A stretch of DNA of 64,000 bases from Pseudomonadota bacterium (GCA_023423975.1 JAFAEO010000073.1:372001-436000), one strand, 5' to 3'; shown: positions 51,711-61,239, counted from the stretch's first letter. The notes: generated by a model from the sequence alone, not told the origin. A program made the numbers and translations.

Positions 51711-52664
51711 ATGAAACTATCAGGCATCCTGCGGTCGTGCATTGCGGCCACCACACTTTTTGCTGCAGCAGCCAGCGCACAGGTCAGCGTCATGCTGCCG
51801 GCCAATCCCGGCGGCGGTTGGGATGGAACGGGACGGCAGGCTTTCTCGGCCATGAACAAGGCCGGCATTTATACCGGCAGCGTGAACTTCACCAACAAGG
51901 GCGGTGCCGGCGGCACCATCGGCCTGGCTGAATTCCAGAATGGCGCAACCGGCAAACCGGATAACCTGGCCGTGTTTGGCGCCATTACCGTGGGCGCAAT
52001 CACGCTTAACAAATCACCGGTCGATTTGTCCAAGTTCAAACCAGTGGCGCGTCTGACGGCAGAATACCTGGTGCTGGCAGTACGCCCAGACTCGCCTTAC
52101 AAAACACTGGCTGACTTTGCCAAGGCGCTCAAGGAAAATCCGGGTGGCACACCGGTAGGCGGCGGTTCAGCAGGTGGTGTTGACCATATCGCCCTGGCCC
52201 TGCTGGCCCAGGCCAGCGGCGCACCGGTAAACAAACTCAACTACATTCCGCAAGCCGGCGGCGCCGATACGGTTACCGGCATTGTGAACGGCACACTCAA
52301 AGCCGGCATTTCGGGCATTTCCGAATTTCAGCAATTTGCCAAATCAGGCCGCGTCAAAATACTGGGCATCACCTCGGCAGAGCGCATGAAAGGGCTGGAT
52401 GCGCCCACCTTCAAGGAAGCCGGTTACGATGTAGAGCTGGCAAACTGGCGTGGCGTTCTGGGTTCAGTCGACATGCCCGAAGACAACTACAAAGTTTGGG
52501 TTGACCGGTTCACCAAGCTTAATGAGAGCGACGCCTGGAAGCAAACCATGGCCACCCAGGGCTGGGACCAGTTCTTCCTGGCCGGACCTGAATTCGGCAG
52601 CTTCATCAAGGACGAAAGTGACCGTATCAACAAAATCCTGAAGGACGCAGGCCTTGCAAAATAA
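51711..52664 (+). CDS. tctC: Tripartite tricarboxylate transporter substrate-binding protein TctC
   Basis: 317-residue periplasmic Bug-family binding protein with signal peptide (about 1-22, ending AAASAQ). Bug signatures are visible: MLPANPGGGWDGTGRQAFSA near the mature N-terminus, TNKGGAGGTIGLAEF (about 60-74) and GGGSAGGVDHIALALLAQ (about 145). First gene of a complete tctCBA set. The ligand is probably a carboxylate; identity unknown. Confidence 0.94.
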   Translation: MKLSGILRSCIAATTLFAAAASAQVSVMLPANPGGGWDGTGRQAFSAMNKAGIYTGSVNFTNKGGAGGTIGLAEFQNGATGKPDNLAVFGAITVGAITLNKSPVDLSKFKPVARLTAEYLVLAVRPDSPYKTLADFAKALKENPGGTPVGGGSAGGVDHIALALLAQASGAPVNKLNYIPQAGGADTVTGIVNGTLKAGISGISEFQQFAKSGRVKILGITSAERMKGLDAPTFKEAGYDVELANWRGVLGSVDMPEDNYKVWVDRFTKLNESDAWKQTMATQGWDQFFLAGPEFGSFIKDESDRINKILKDAGLAK

Positions 52665-53190
52665 GGAAACACCATCTCCTGCAGGCGCAACACCGGCAGG
52701 GCCAGACGCTGCGGCGCCTGCCGCCCGGCCCTGGTGGCTGGGCATTGCCGTGATTATTCTGGGCTGTATCTGCCTGTATGCCACAACCACATTGCCCGCG
52801 ACGGCCCAGTACGCGGCTATCGGCCCGGGCATGTTTGTCACCATTGCCGGCGGTGGCCTGCTGTTGCTGGGCATATTGCTGTTGATTCAAATTGCGCGAG
52901 GCGAACGCTTCGAAGCGCAGGATACCGAAAATGCCACCGGCAATCTGCCCATGGACAAGCGAGCCTTCTTTACCGCGCTTGCCGCCACCATTGTACCGGC
53001 ACTCACCATGGAGACACTGGGCCTGCCCATTACCGCCATGGTGTCATTCATGCTGGTTGCGCGCGCTTTCGGTTCAAAAAAAACAATCATTGACCTGATC
53101 ACCGGCGCCATTCTGGGCTCGGCGTGCTGGTTTCTTTTTTCGCGCCTGGGTCTGCAACTAGGCGGTTTTCTTCCCCTGGCAGGCTTCTGA
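52654..53190 (+). CDS. tctB: Tripartite tricarboxylate transporter small membrane subunit TctB
   Basis: 178-residue membrane protein with four helices (WWLGIAVIILGCICLYATT; GMFVTIAGGGLLLLGILLL; ALAATIVPALTMETLGLPIT; GAILGSACWFLFSRLGLQL). Start taken as TTG 52654, overlapping the tctC end by 11 bp with GGA upstream; an internal start would cut into the leading tail only. Poorly conserved family, called from topology and position. Confidence 0.9.
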   Translation: MQNKETPSPAGATPAGPDAAAPAARPWWLGIAVIILGCICLYATTTLPATAQYAAIGPGMFVTIAGGGLLLLGILLLIQIARGERFEAQDTENATGNLPMDKRAFFTALAATIVPALTMETLGLPITAMVSFMLVARAFGSKKTIIDLITGAILGSACWFLFSRLGLQLGGFLPLAGF

Positions 53191-54681
53191 ATGGATACCT
53201 TCGGCTTATTACTGCAGGGCTTTGATGTCGCCTTGCAACCCATGAATCTTTTCTGGGCGCTGGTCGGCTCCGTGCTCGGCACCGCCATTGGCATCCTGCC
53301 GGGCATCGGCCCGGCGCTGACTATTGCACTGCTGCTGCCGGTGACCGTGTCCGTGGGACCGGTCTCGGCGTTCATCATGTTCGCCGGCGTTCTCTACGGC
53401 GCGATGTACGGCGGTTCCACCACCTCCATTCTGATCAATACCCCCGGCGAAGCCGGCTCCATGATGACTGCACTGGAGGGCAACAAAATGGCGCGCTCCG
53501 GACGCGGGGCTGCAGCGCTGGCCACGGCGGCAGTCGGTTCCTTCGTTGCCGGCACCATCGCCACCCTCCTGCTGACCTTCGCAGCGCCGTCCATTGCCGA
53601 GCTGGCGTTCTACTTCAAACCGGCAGACTATTTTGCGCTCACCGTTCTGGCCTTTACGTCCGTCGCCGTGGTCATGGGAACTTCACGGGTTCGCGGCTTT
53701 GTTTCCCTGTTCATCGGCCTGGCACTGGGCGTCATCGGCATCGACAAGATGACCGGGCAGCCGCGCATGACGTTTGGCGCCAGCTCACTGCTCGATGGGA
53801 TGGAGCTCACGGTGGTGCTGGTATCGTTGTTTGCTATCGGTGAAATTATTTATGTTGCCAGCCGCTACCGGCATCAAAGCGACGACGTGCTGCCGATCAA
53901 AGGCGGCATCTGGATGACAAAAGAGGAATGGAAACGCTCGTTCATGCCCTGGCTGCGCGGTACCGCCATCGGCTTTCCCATGGGCGCCCTGCCCGGCGGC
54001 GGCTCCGAGATTCCGACCATGCTGTCCTACACGCTGGAAAAGAAGCTGTGCAAAAAGAAAGAAGAATTCGGCACCATCGGTGCCATTGAAGGCGTTGCCG
54101 GTCCCGAGGCGGCAAACAATGCAGCGGCCGCGGGCGTGCTAGTCCCCTTGCTGACACTGGGACTGCCAACCTCTGCCACCGCGGCGATTTTACTGGCGGC
54201 GTTCCAGAACTTCGGACTGCAACCCGGCCCGTTTCTATTTACCTCCAACCCGGAGCTGATCTGGGGGCTGATAGCCTCTCTGTATATCGGTAATGTCATG
54301 TTGCTGATTCTGAACCTGCCGCTGGTCGGCATGTGGGTCAAATTGCTGCTGATTCCCAAGCCGCAGCTGTATGCCGGCATTCTGGTGTTTGCCATGATCG
54401 GTATCTGGGGGGTATCAGGCTCAACCTTTGACCTGGCCTGCATGGTGGTCGTTGGCCTGATGGGTTATGTCATGCGCGTTTATGACTTTCCCATTGCACC
54501 CATCCTGATCGGACTGATCCTGGGTCCCATGGCCGAGAACCAGCTACGTACGGCCCTGGCCGCTGCCCAGGGCAACCCGGCCGTGCTGGTGGAGACGCCC
54601 ATTTCAATTGTCATTCTGAGCGTCTCTGCGCTGTTTTTGCTGGCGCCCATTGTTTTGCGCAGACTGCGCAAGGCAGCATAA
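53191..54681 (+). CDS. tctA: Tripartite tricarboxylate transporter large membrane subunit TctA
   Basis: 496-residue transporter subunit with about 12 helices. Conserved TctA regions: GTAIGILPGIGPALTIALLL (about 30-49), YGAMYGGSTTSILINTPGE (about 69-87) and GIGALPGGG-like GFPMGALPGGGSEIPTMLSY (about 258-277). Starts directly after the tctB stop. Confidence 0.95.
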   Translation: MDTFGLLLQGFDVALQPMNLFWALVGSVLGTAIGILPGIGPALTIALLLPVTVSVGPVSAFIMFAGVLYGAMYGGSTTSILINTPGEAGSMMTALEGNKMARSGRGAAALATAAVGSFVAGTIATLLLTFAAPSIAELAFYFKPADYFALTVLAFTSVAVVMGTSRVRGFVSLFIGLALGVIGIDKMTGQPRMTFGASSLLDGMELTVVLVSLFAIGEIIYVASRYRHQSDDVLPIKGGIWMTKEEWKRSFMPWLRGTAIGFPMGALPGGGSEIPTMLSYTLEKKLCKKKEEFGTIGAIEGVAGPEAANNAAAAGVLVPLLTLGLPTSATAAILLAAFQNFGLQPGPFLFTSNPELIWGLIASLYIGNVMLLILNLPLVGMWVKLLLIPKPQLYAGILVFAMIGIWGVSGSTFDLACMVVVGLMGYVMRVYDFPIAPILIGLILGPMAENQLRTALAAAQGNPAVLVETPISIVILSVSALFLLAPIVLRRLRKAA

Positions 54682-54693
54682 CGTCACGCTATT

Positions 54694-54743
54694 GTTACCT
54701 GCTCCCGTAGCCATCGTCAGTATCTGGCAACGGGAGCAGTAAC
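54694..54743. terminator. Long inverted repeat between convergent tctA and LysR gene
   Basis: 54694-54708 and 54730-54743 are complementary over 14 bp with a single bulged C and a loop of about 21 nt. No T-run, but the position between converging genes suggests bidirectional termination. Confidence 0.5.
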
Positions 54744-54824
54744 GAACACCAGCCGCTCTTGGTCCAGCGCCCGCGTCACCTACCGGTTCTCTGGCTCTTG
54801 TGCCTGCCACAGCGCCAGCAATGG

Positions 54825-55709
54825 CTAGCCCGCTACGCCAGCAAGATCACCAAACATGGCGCGTACAATAGGCTGATGCTTTGCCGTGAACAATGCCACC
54901 AGATCCAGGTCCGGCAGTGCATCGTCGGTCACATCACAAAATCGCACACCATCAAATCCAATAGATCGAATCCAGTTCGGCAACAATCCGACTCCCAGGC
55001 CAGCAGCCACACAGGCGAGCACGGTCAGGGTGCGGTTTGCATATTGGTTCACACTTACTGTGAGGCCCGAGCCAGTAAACGCGTTGAGAATATCAGTATG
55101 CAACACTGGCAATTGCGAGGCCGGATAAAGCACCAATCCATGACGGGCAATTTCCGCCAGCCGAATACTGTCCTTCCTGTAAGTGACTGCGCTTTCGGGT
55201 ATGGCAGCAATCAACTTTTCGCGGCATACGGTCAACTGATGAACGCGCCCTTCCAGGTTGACCGGCGAGTGCACCAGTGCAATATCCAGATTGCCTTCGT
55301 GAATTTGCCTGACTTGCTCCTCGTTGCTGAGCTCCAGCAACGTTACATGCAACTGTGGTGCGGTCGCCTTGAGTTTTCGCAGCGCTGTCGGCAGGATATT
55401 GAAAAGCGCGGACGACACAATCCCGATATTCAAGTTACCGCTGAAGCCGGATCTGGCCATCTGCACTTTGTGGCTGACCTGGTCAAGATAAAAACTGCCC
55501 TTTTTAAGATCGTCATAAATCAGGCGGGCAGCGTCTGTTGGCATGGCACCCCGTCTTGATCGCACAAAAAGCTGCGTGCCAAGCTTTTTTTCCAGGCGGG
55601 CAATCGACTGGCTCAGGGCCGGCTGGGCCATTCCCAGTGCATCGGCCGATTTACTGATGGAACCGAGTTCGAAGACGGATAGAAAATATTTAATCTGATT
55701 TATTTCCAT
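54825..55709 (-). CDS. LysR-family transcriptional regulator
   Basis: 294 residues. HTH at the N-terminus (MEINQIKYFLSVFELGSISK, then SADALGMAQPALSQSIARLE), effector domain from about 90. It faces tctA and is divergent from the amidohydrolase gene, so the likely targets are the amidohydrolase and following Bug gene, through the AT-rich palindrome between them. Inducer unknown. Confidence 0.92.
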   Translation of the reverse strand: MEINQIKYFLSVFELGSISKSADALGMAQPALSQSIARLEKKLGTQLFVRSRRGAMPTDAARLIYDDLKKGSFYLDQVSHKVQMARSGFSGNLNIGIVSSALFNILPTALRKLKATAPQLHVTLLELSNEEQVRQIHEGNLDIALVHSPVNLEGRVHQLTVCREKLIAAIPESAVTYRKDSIRLAEIARHGLVLYPASQLPVLHTDILNAFTGSGLTVSVNQYANRTLTVLACVAAGLGVGLLPNWIRSIGFDGVRFCDVTDDALPDLDLVALFTAKHQPIVRAMFGDLAGVAG

Positions 55710-55712
55710 ATC

Positions 55713-55744
55713 ATTATGTTATGAATAATTATCGTAAACATAAT
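55713..55744. promoter_or_regulatory. AT-rich palindrome between LysR and amidohydrolase genes
   Basis: ATTATGTT (55713-55720) and AACATAAT (55737-55744), perfect 8-bp arms with a 16-bp spacer, in the 83-89-bp divergent gap. Candidate operator for the LysR regulator. Confidence 0.5.
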
Positions 55745-55798
55745 ATATCAATATACGATCATTCTCTAGAATAGCCGTTATCTCAATCGGGAATGATC

Positions 55799-56620
55799 AT
55801 GCCGCAAGCAGTTATCGATAGCCATGCACACGTTTTTTCCAGGGACTTGCCACTGACGCCCGGGCGTCGCTATGCGCCCAGCTATGACGCCACGCTGGAC
55901 CAATATCTGGCACTACTGGATCAGCATCAGGTGGCGTACGGCGTGCTGGTTCAGCCCAGTTTTCTTGGCACGGATAACAGCTACATGCTAAATGCGCTGC
56001 ACAAATCAGGGGGCCGTTGCGTCGGTGTGGCGGTAGTGGATCCTGCCTGTCATATCGAAGCGCTGGCTGCATTACGGGCGCAGGGCATCAGAGGTATACG
56101 CCTGAACCTGTTTGGCGCTGACGCTGTCGATTTGCGCCAGGGGCATTGGCAGCAACTGTTTACACACATCAACGCGCTCGATATGCACATAGAACTGCAT
56201 GCCCCATCGTCAATGCTGGAGCACTATATTGCACCCATCCTGGTTCATGACGTTGCGCTGGTAATCGACCATTTTGGTCGCCCGGAAACGGACCTGCTAT
56301 GTCAGACCGACCGGCTTGCCTATCTTTTGTCGCTTGCCGATAAGGACCGGATTTTTATCAAGGTCTCAGCCATTTATCGTATTTTCAGGCAGCCGCAGGC
56401 CGATTCACTGAACAGGCTTCTGTCACTTTTCATCCGTACGTTTTCATCAGAAAAGCTCATGTGGGGAAGCGACTGGCCTCATACCCAGCATGAATCCGAA
56501 TATCGGTTCAGCGACAGCCTCGACTGGGCCTTGCAGCGCATCCAGCGGCCACAGGACAGGCAGAATATTCTGTATCGTACGGCCGCAGCATTCTATAACA
56601 TCAAGGGAGATGACATATGA
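55799..56620 (+). CDS. Amidohydrolase 2 family metal-dependent hydrolase
   Basis: 273-residue TIM-barrel hydrolase related to 2-pyrone-4,6-dicarboxylate lactonase. Metal-binding HxH in VIDSHAHVFSRDLP (about 7-9), further active-site regions LVIDHFGRPETD (about 152) and MWGSDWPHTQHE (Asp about 222). ATG 55799 chosen (GGGA 6 nt upstream); ATG 55793 is 2 codons earlier. Its stop overlaps the following Bug gene by 4 bp, so hydrolase and binding protein likely handle the same carboxylate or lactone. Confidence 0.88.
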   Translation: MPQAVIDSHAHVFSRDLPLTPGRRYAPSYDATLDQYLALLDQHQVAYGVLVQPSFLGTDNSYMLNALHKSGGRCVGVAVVDPACHIEALAALRAQGIRGIRLNLFGADAVDLRQGHWQQLFTHINALDMHIELHAPSSMLEHYIAPILVHDVALVIDHFGRPETDLLCQTDRLAYLLSLADKDRIFIKVSAIYRIFRQPQADSLNRLLSLFIRTFSSEKLMWGSDWPHTQHESEYRFSDSLDWALQRIQRPQDRQNILYRTAAAFYNIKGDDI

Positions 56621-57570
56621 AATTATCCACAACGGTACTTGCAGCCATCACATTGTCTTTGGCCAGCGCTGCCCATGCAGCCTATCCTGAAAAACCCGTA
56701 ACAATGGTCGTAACCTATCCGCCGGGCGGTACGGTTGACGCAGTTGCCCGGCTCATCGGTCCCAGCCTGAGCAAAGCCCTGGGCCAGACGGTGGTTATTG
56801 AAAACAAAGGCGGTGCCGGCGGCATGATCGGCGGCGCTTATGTTGCCCGAGCCAAACCGGATGGCTACACCATCATGCTGGATGCCTCAAACTTTGCACA
56901 AAATTTTGCCCTGCGCCAGAGAATGTCATTCAGTGCAGCAGATTTCGAGCCGGTTTCCTTACTGCTCAAAGTACCCAACGTGCTGGTGGTCAACCCACAT
57001 AGCGAATACCAAAAGGTTGCCGATGTGATCAAAGCAGGACAGTCCGCCCAGCCTGCCCACTTTGCTTCTGCTGGGCCCGGCTCGGCACAGCATTTGGCAG
57101 GGGAACTGTTCAATCTTAAGGCCAAAACACATCTGTCGCACGTCGCATACAAGGGTGGTGGGCCTGCTATGACAGACGTCATGGGAGGACAGGTGCCCAT
57201 CATGTTTGCCAGCCTGGGATCGTCATGGCCCCATATCAAGGCAGGCAAGCTGAAAGTCCTGGCTACCGGCGGCGACACGCCCTCGGCACTGTTGCCCAAC
57301 ATTCCCACGCTTGAGAAAAGCGGTGTTCCGGATTTCTCATCCTATGAATGGAACGCCGTGTTTGCACCCAAAGACACACCGGCCGATATCATACAGACTC
57401 TATCCACAGCAATAACAAAAGTACTGAAGGACCCGGATATTGCCAGTCGGCTGCAGGCATTGGGTGCCGATATTGAAGCCTCTACACCACAAGCGCTGCA
57501 GGCATTCGTTGATGCAGAAGAAACCAAATGGCGTACTGTTGCCAAAGAAGCCCATATCACATTGGACTGA
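56617..57570 (+). CDS. Bug-family (TctC-like) periplasmic substrate-binding protein
   Basis: 317-residue binding protein with signal peptide ending ASAAHA (about 22). Bug signatures: MVVTYPPGGTVDAVARLIGP, IENKGGAGGMIGGAYVARA and GPGSAQHLAGELF. No membrane subunits follow, so it is an orphan that may work with the nearby TctAB or serve in sensing. ATGA overlap with the amidohydrolase gene. Confidence 0.92.
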   Translation: MKLSTTVLAAITLSLASAAHAAYPEKPVTMVVTYPPGGTVDAVARLIGPSLSKALGQTVVIENKGGAGGMIGGAYVARAKPDGYTIMLDASNFAQNFALRQRMSFSAADFEPVSLLLKVPNVLVVNPHSEYQKVADVIKAGQSAQPAHFASAGPGSAQHLAGELFNLKAKTHLSHVAYKGGGPAMTDVMGGQVPIMFASLGSSWPHIKAGKLKVLATGGDTPSALLPNIPTLEKSGVPDFSSYEWNAVFAPKDTPADIIQTLSTAITKVLKDPDIASRLQALGADIEASTPQALQAFVDAEETKWRTVAKEAHITLD

Positions 57571-58094
57571 CCAGAAAAAAACTGCGGTGACAGGCGAGTC
57601 TACATTGACCGCCTTTATTGCTCGCCCTGCCGGCGTGCCGGCCACCGCCGATAAATGGTTAAGCAGGCTGCTCGCAAATCCGGACGCCGATAGCATCTGC
57701 AACGCGCCTGCTATCGGCAAACAAAGGCCGGCGTACAACGGCTGCTGCCGGTTAACGCTGCCGGTCTGAACAAAGCCAGGTGAGCGCCCCGCAGAGGTTC
57801 CAACACAACAACAAGTATATGTACGCACAGGCTTGCGTGGCCATCTTGGAACAATTTTTTCACCGCGAGTACGATGCATTTCCCGGATCGGACACGCACT
57901 TTTCAATGAAAACAAAAAAAATCGGCTTTGATGCAACGAATGTGCGTCACTGATGAATGCCTCGATCTAGGTGTTCTCCCTAGGTGAATTGGTATTATCC
58001 CTAGGACAACGATACATCAATACCCCAATACACTTATCGTCCCGGCCGAGCCATCTCGGCATGATTCATCGATATTTTCCAGTTCGAGCAGGCA
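57571..58094. other. Intergenic region between the Bug gene and the next LysR gene
   Basis: 524 bp. A minus-strand frame at 57400-57936 is open but runs antisense through the Bug gene, is cysteine-rich without family resemblance, and is rejected. An 8-bp inverted repeat GCCGATAG/CTATCGGC (57686-57693, 57711-57718) may be a terminator stem. The right end carries the CTAGG repeat cluster before the LysR gene. Confidence 0.6.
57967..58006. promoter_or_regulatory. CTAGG repeat cluster upstream of the LysR gene
   Basis: CTAGG occurs at 57967, 57980 and 58001, twice as CCCTAGG; starts are 13 and 21 bp apart. Candidate operator for autoregulation about 90-130 bp before the start codon. Confidence 0.45.
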
Positions 58095-59003
58095 ATGACA
58101 CTAAGACAACTCGAGGCATTTCGCGCCCTCATGATCAGCCGTACCGTTACGAAGGCAGCGGAGTTTCTTTCCATCTCGCAACCTGCCACCACACGCTTGA
58201 TATCCGATCTGGAGGCTTCTGTCGGCTTTCCACTCTTTGAGCGACGCCAGGGCCGCCTTTTCCCGACACACGAGGCAGAAGAGCTGTTCAAGGAAGTGGA
58301 ACGCAGTCTGGTCGGCGTCCAGGAAATTGCCTATGCCGCCAGCCAGATTCAGAAAGCACAAAAGGGCCAGTTCCATATTGCCGCGGCGCCCTGTCTGGCC
58401 TCTGCGGCATTGCCTTTTCTGCTGCATAACTTCATGCAGGCGCATACTGATCTGTCGGTCAAATTGACGACGCATGCCTCTACTACCATCATGGATATGG
58501 TGCAGAATGCCAAGTGTGATCTGGGTATGGTAATTCTGTCCAGTGAGTATCCCAGTCCGCTAGGCGAGCATCTGTTCTCCCTGGATTCGAAGATTGCCAT
58601 TCCGCGCAATCATCCGCTGGCTCAGAAAAGTGAAATCCACGTCACCGATCTTCAGGGACAGACCATGATACTGGGCTCGCACGACATGGACACCCGCCAG
58701 GCGTTTGGCCTGTTACTGGTATCACACGGCATCAAAGTATTCTCAAGTGTTGACACCAACACCTCGCAAACCATGTGCTCGTTCGTGGAGTCCGGCAATT
58801 GCCTGGCCATTGTCGATCCCATCACAGTGATAACGTATATCGGAAACAACATTGTGTTCAGAAATTTTTCACCGCGACTGATGGTCCATTTCAGTGCGCT
58901 TTATCGCGCCGACAAACCGGCTTTACGCGTACTCAAGGATTTTGTGCACTACGTCAAAACAAATGTGACCATGACCATCGCACAAAACGGCAAGCTGCTT
59001 TAA
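58095..59003 (+). CDS. LysR-family transcriptional regulator
   Basis: 302 residues; HTH at about 1-60 (MTLRQLEAFRALMISRTVTK, then AAEFLSISQPATTRLISDLE), similar to regulators of opine and amino-acid catabolism (NocR/OccR type). It is on the same strand as, and 125 bp upstream of, the ABC transporter operon it probably controls. Confidence 0.92.
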   Translation: MTLRQLEAFRALMISRTVTKAAEFLSISQPATTRLISDLEASVGFPLFERRQGRLFPTHEAEELFKEVERSLVGVQEIAYAASQIQKAQKGQFHIAAAPCLASAALPFLLHNFMQAHTDLSVKLTTHASTTIMDMVQNAKCDLGMVILSSEYPSPLGEHLFSLDSKIAIPRNHPLAQKSEIHVTDLQGQTMILGSHDMDTRQAFGLLLVSHGIKVFSSVDTNTSQTMCSFVESGNCLAIVDPITVITYIGNNIVFRNFSPRLMVHFSALYRADKPALRVLKDFVHYVKTNVTMTIAQNGKLL

Positions 59004-59064
59004 CGTGGTGAAAAAGCGTGTGCATGCCATAACACCATATTATGGACGGACCAAAAAAAAGCAT

Positions 59065-59093
59065 TTTACATAGCGGGCAGTGTTCTCTATTGT
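59065..59093 (+). promoter_or_regulatory. Candidate sigma70 promoter of the polyamine-type ABC operon
   Basis: TTTACA (59065-59070), 17-nt spacer, TATTGT (59088-59093), about 35 bp before the start codon. Confidence 0.55.
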
Positions 59094-59128
59094 TATCCGT
59101 AAGTTGTTCCCCCACTACGGAGAAAATG

Positions 59129-60166
59129 ATGAAACGCAAGCTTATGACAATTGCCATAGCAGGTTTAATGGCTCCGGCAACCTCGATGGTATATGCGCAA
59201 ACGCCCACGTTGTATCTGGGATCATACGGCGGTTCAACGCAAAAGGCATTTGAGGAAGATGTGCTTCCCGCGTTCGAAAAGGCCAACAACGTCAAGGTTG
59301 TTTATGTTCCGGGAAACTCAACCGATACACTGGGAAAACTGCAGGCTCAGAAAAGCAATCCTGAACTGGACGTGGTCATGCTCGATGACGGCCCCATGTA
59401 TCAGGCAATGCAATTTGGCTTTTGCGACAAAATAGACAAAAGCGCACCCGTATTCAAAGACCTGTACCCGATCGCTGACCTGGGACCCAATGCCCTTGGT
59501 ATCGGACTGGTGGCCACCGGGCTGTTCTACAACGAAGAAGTATTCAAAAAAGAAGGCATCACGCCACCGACATCATGGCACGATCTGGAAAATCCCCAGT
59601 TCGAACAGCGCATGGTCATACCCCCACTGAACAACACGTACGGCCTGCACACACTGGTGAAATTTGCCAAACTCAATGGCGGCAACGAAAAGAATCCCGA
59701 TCCCGGCTTTGATACCATTATCAAAAAAGTAAACCCGAATGTGCTCGCCTGGGAGCCCTCGCCCGGCGGCATGACCTCGCTGTTCCAAAACGGTGAAGCG
59801 ATTATCGGCGTGTGGGGCAACGGCCGGGTTGAAACGTTCAAGTCTACCGGCTTTCCGGTCAAATTCGTTTATCCGAAAGAAGGCGCGATGGCACTGCTGA
59901 CAGCCGCCTGTCCTGTTGTCAAAAGCAATGTGCCTGAACTGGCCCAGAAACTGGTGCAGTATCTTGCCTCGCCTGAAATACAGGTGGTCTTTGCACGCAC
60001 CCAAAGCTGGGGCCCGGTCAACAAAACGGTGAAGCTGCCCGCAGAGGACGCGCAACGCGTGGTGTATGGCGAGGCGGTCGACAAATTGGAAAAGACCGAC
60101 TGGGATACAGTTAATGCCGTGCGCACGCAATGGAATGATCGCTGGAACCGGACAGTGGAGCGGTAA
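59129..60166 (+). CDS. Polyamine/opine-type ABC transporter substrate-binding protein
   Basis: 345-residue periplasmic protein with signal peptide ending SMVYAQ (about 23). Family-1/PotD-like fold features: LYLGSYGGSTQKAFEEDVLP, VMLDDGPMYQAMQFGFCDKI and GLFYNEEVFKKEGI TPPTSW. Two consecutive ATGs (59126, 59129) follow GGAG; the second has the better spacing. First gene of binding protein-ATPase-permease-permease-oxidoreductase. Confidence 0.92.
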   Translation: MKRKLMTIAIAGLMAPATSMVYAQTPTLYLGSYGGSTQKAFEEDVLPAFEKANNVKVVYVPGNSTDTLGKLQAQKSNPELDVVMLDDGPMYQAMQFGFCDKIDKSAPVFKDLYPIADLGPNALGIGLVATGLFYNEEVFKKEGITPPTSWHDLENPQFEQRMVIPPLNNTYGLHTLVKFAKLNGGNEKNPDPGFDTIIKKVNPNVLAWEPSPGGMTSLFQNGEAIIGVWGNGRVETFKSTGFPVKFVYPKEGAMALLTAACPVVKSNVPELAQKLVQYLASPEIQVVFARTQSWGPVNKTVKLPAEDAQRVVYGEAVDKLEKTDWDTVNAVRTQWNDRWNRTVER

Positions 60167-61225
60167 ATGAGTTTTCTTTCTGTCAGAAACCTGGGCAAAG
60201 ACTACGGCTCGGCCAGCGTGGTCAAATCCATGAATCTTGAAATAGAGCGTGGCGAGTTTGTCTCGCTGCTGGGCCCATCGGGTTGCGGCAAGACCACCAC
60301 GCTGCAAATGATTGCCGGGTTCACCGATCCCACTCGCGGCCAGGTCATCCTGGACGGCACCGACCTGACCGACATGCCGCCCGAAATACGTGATATCGGC
60401 GTGGTATTTCAAAGCTACGCGCTGTTTCCCCACATGACTGTCCAGGACAACATCAGTTTCGGTCTGGAAATGCGGAAAATGGCCAAGGCCGAACGGCGCG
60501 AGCGTATCGACCAGGTGCTTGACATGGTCAGTCTGACCGGGATGGGCGAGCGCTACCCTGCTCAGCTCTCCGGGGGCCAGCGACAACGTGTCGCCATCGC
60601 CCGTTCACTGGCCATTCGGCCCAGGCTGCTCCTGCTTGATGAGCCCATGTCCAATCTGGATGCCAAACTGCGCGAGAACATGCACATCGAGCTGCGCCGA
60701 ATCCAGCGCAAATTGGGCATTACCACGATTCTGGTTACCCACGACCAGACCGAAGCGATGACCATGAGCGACCGTATTGCGCTGATGAACGACGGCTGCA
60801 TTCAACAGCTGGCGCCGCCGCTCGACGTATACCATAACCCCCGGACACTGTTTGTATCCGGATTTCTGGGTCGTGCCAATGTTTTTGAAGGCACGATTGC
60901 CCACAGCGAGACCCAAGGCCACCAGGTCAGCAGCAATGGCCTGACCTTCGCGGTGTGTCTGCCGGAAAACCATCTCTTTTGCGCAGGCACGGCTAATATT
61001 ATGATCCGGCCGGAGAATGTCGGTTTTGCAGGCCCCGGCGTGGCCGGTAAATTACCGGGCACGCTGTCCGAGGCTGTGTTTCTGGGCACTCACTGGCTCT
61101 GTGAAGTGATAACGCCACTGGGCATGTGGTTTGTCTCGATCAAGACGCTCACCGCGCAACCTGGCCAGACGGTGACACTGGACTGGCAGGAATGCGATCT
61201 GCGCATTATCGCCGAGCAGCTGTAG
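60167..61225 (+). CDS. Polyamine/opine-type ABC transporter ATPase (PotA-like)
   Basis: 352-residue ATPase starting directly after the binding-protein stop. Walker A GPSGCGKTT (about 38-46), signature LSGGQRQRVAIARSL, Walker B LLLLDEPMSNLDAKL, H-loop LVTHDQTEA, and a C-terminal TOBE domain from about 275. Family: PotA/FbpC-type. Confidence 0.94.
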   Translation: MSFLSVRNLGKDYGSASVVKSMNLEIERGEFVSLLGPSGCGKTTTLQMIAGFTDPTRGQVILDGTDLTDMPPEIRDIGVVFQSYALFPHMTVQDNISFGLEMRKMAKAERRERIDQVLDMVSLTGMGERYPAQLSGGQRQRVAIARSLAIRPRLLLLDEPMSNLDAKLRENMHIELRRIQRKLGITTILVTHDQTEAMTMSDRIALMNDGCIQQLAPPLDVYHNPRTLFVSGFLGRANVFEGTIAHSETQGHQVSSNGLTFAVCLPENHLFCAGTANIMIRPENVGFAGPGVAGKLPGTLSEAVFLGTHWLCEVITPLGMWFVSIKTLTAQPGQTVTLDWQECDLRIIAEQL

Positions 61226-61239
61226 GACGGGTGGCTCAC

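Noticed and set aside
57400..57936. 178-residue minus-strand open frame
   Set aside because: Runs antisense through the end of the Bug gene, with many Cys and Phe and no recognisable domain; treated as a shadow.
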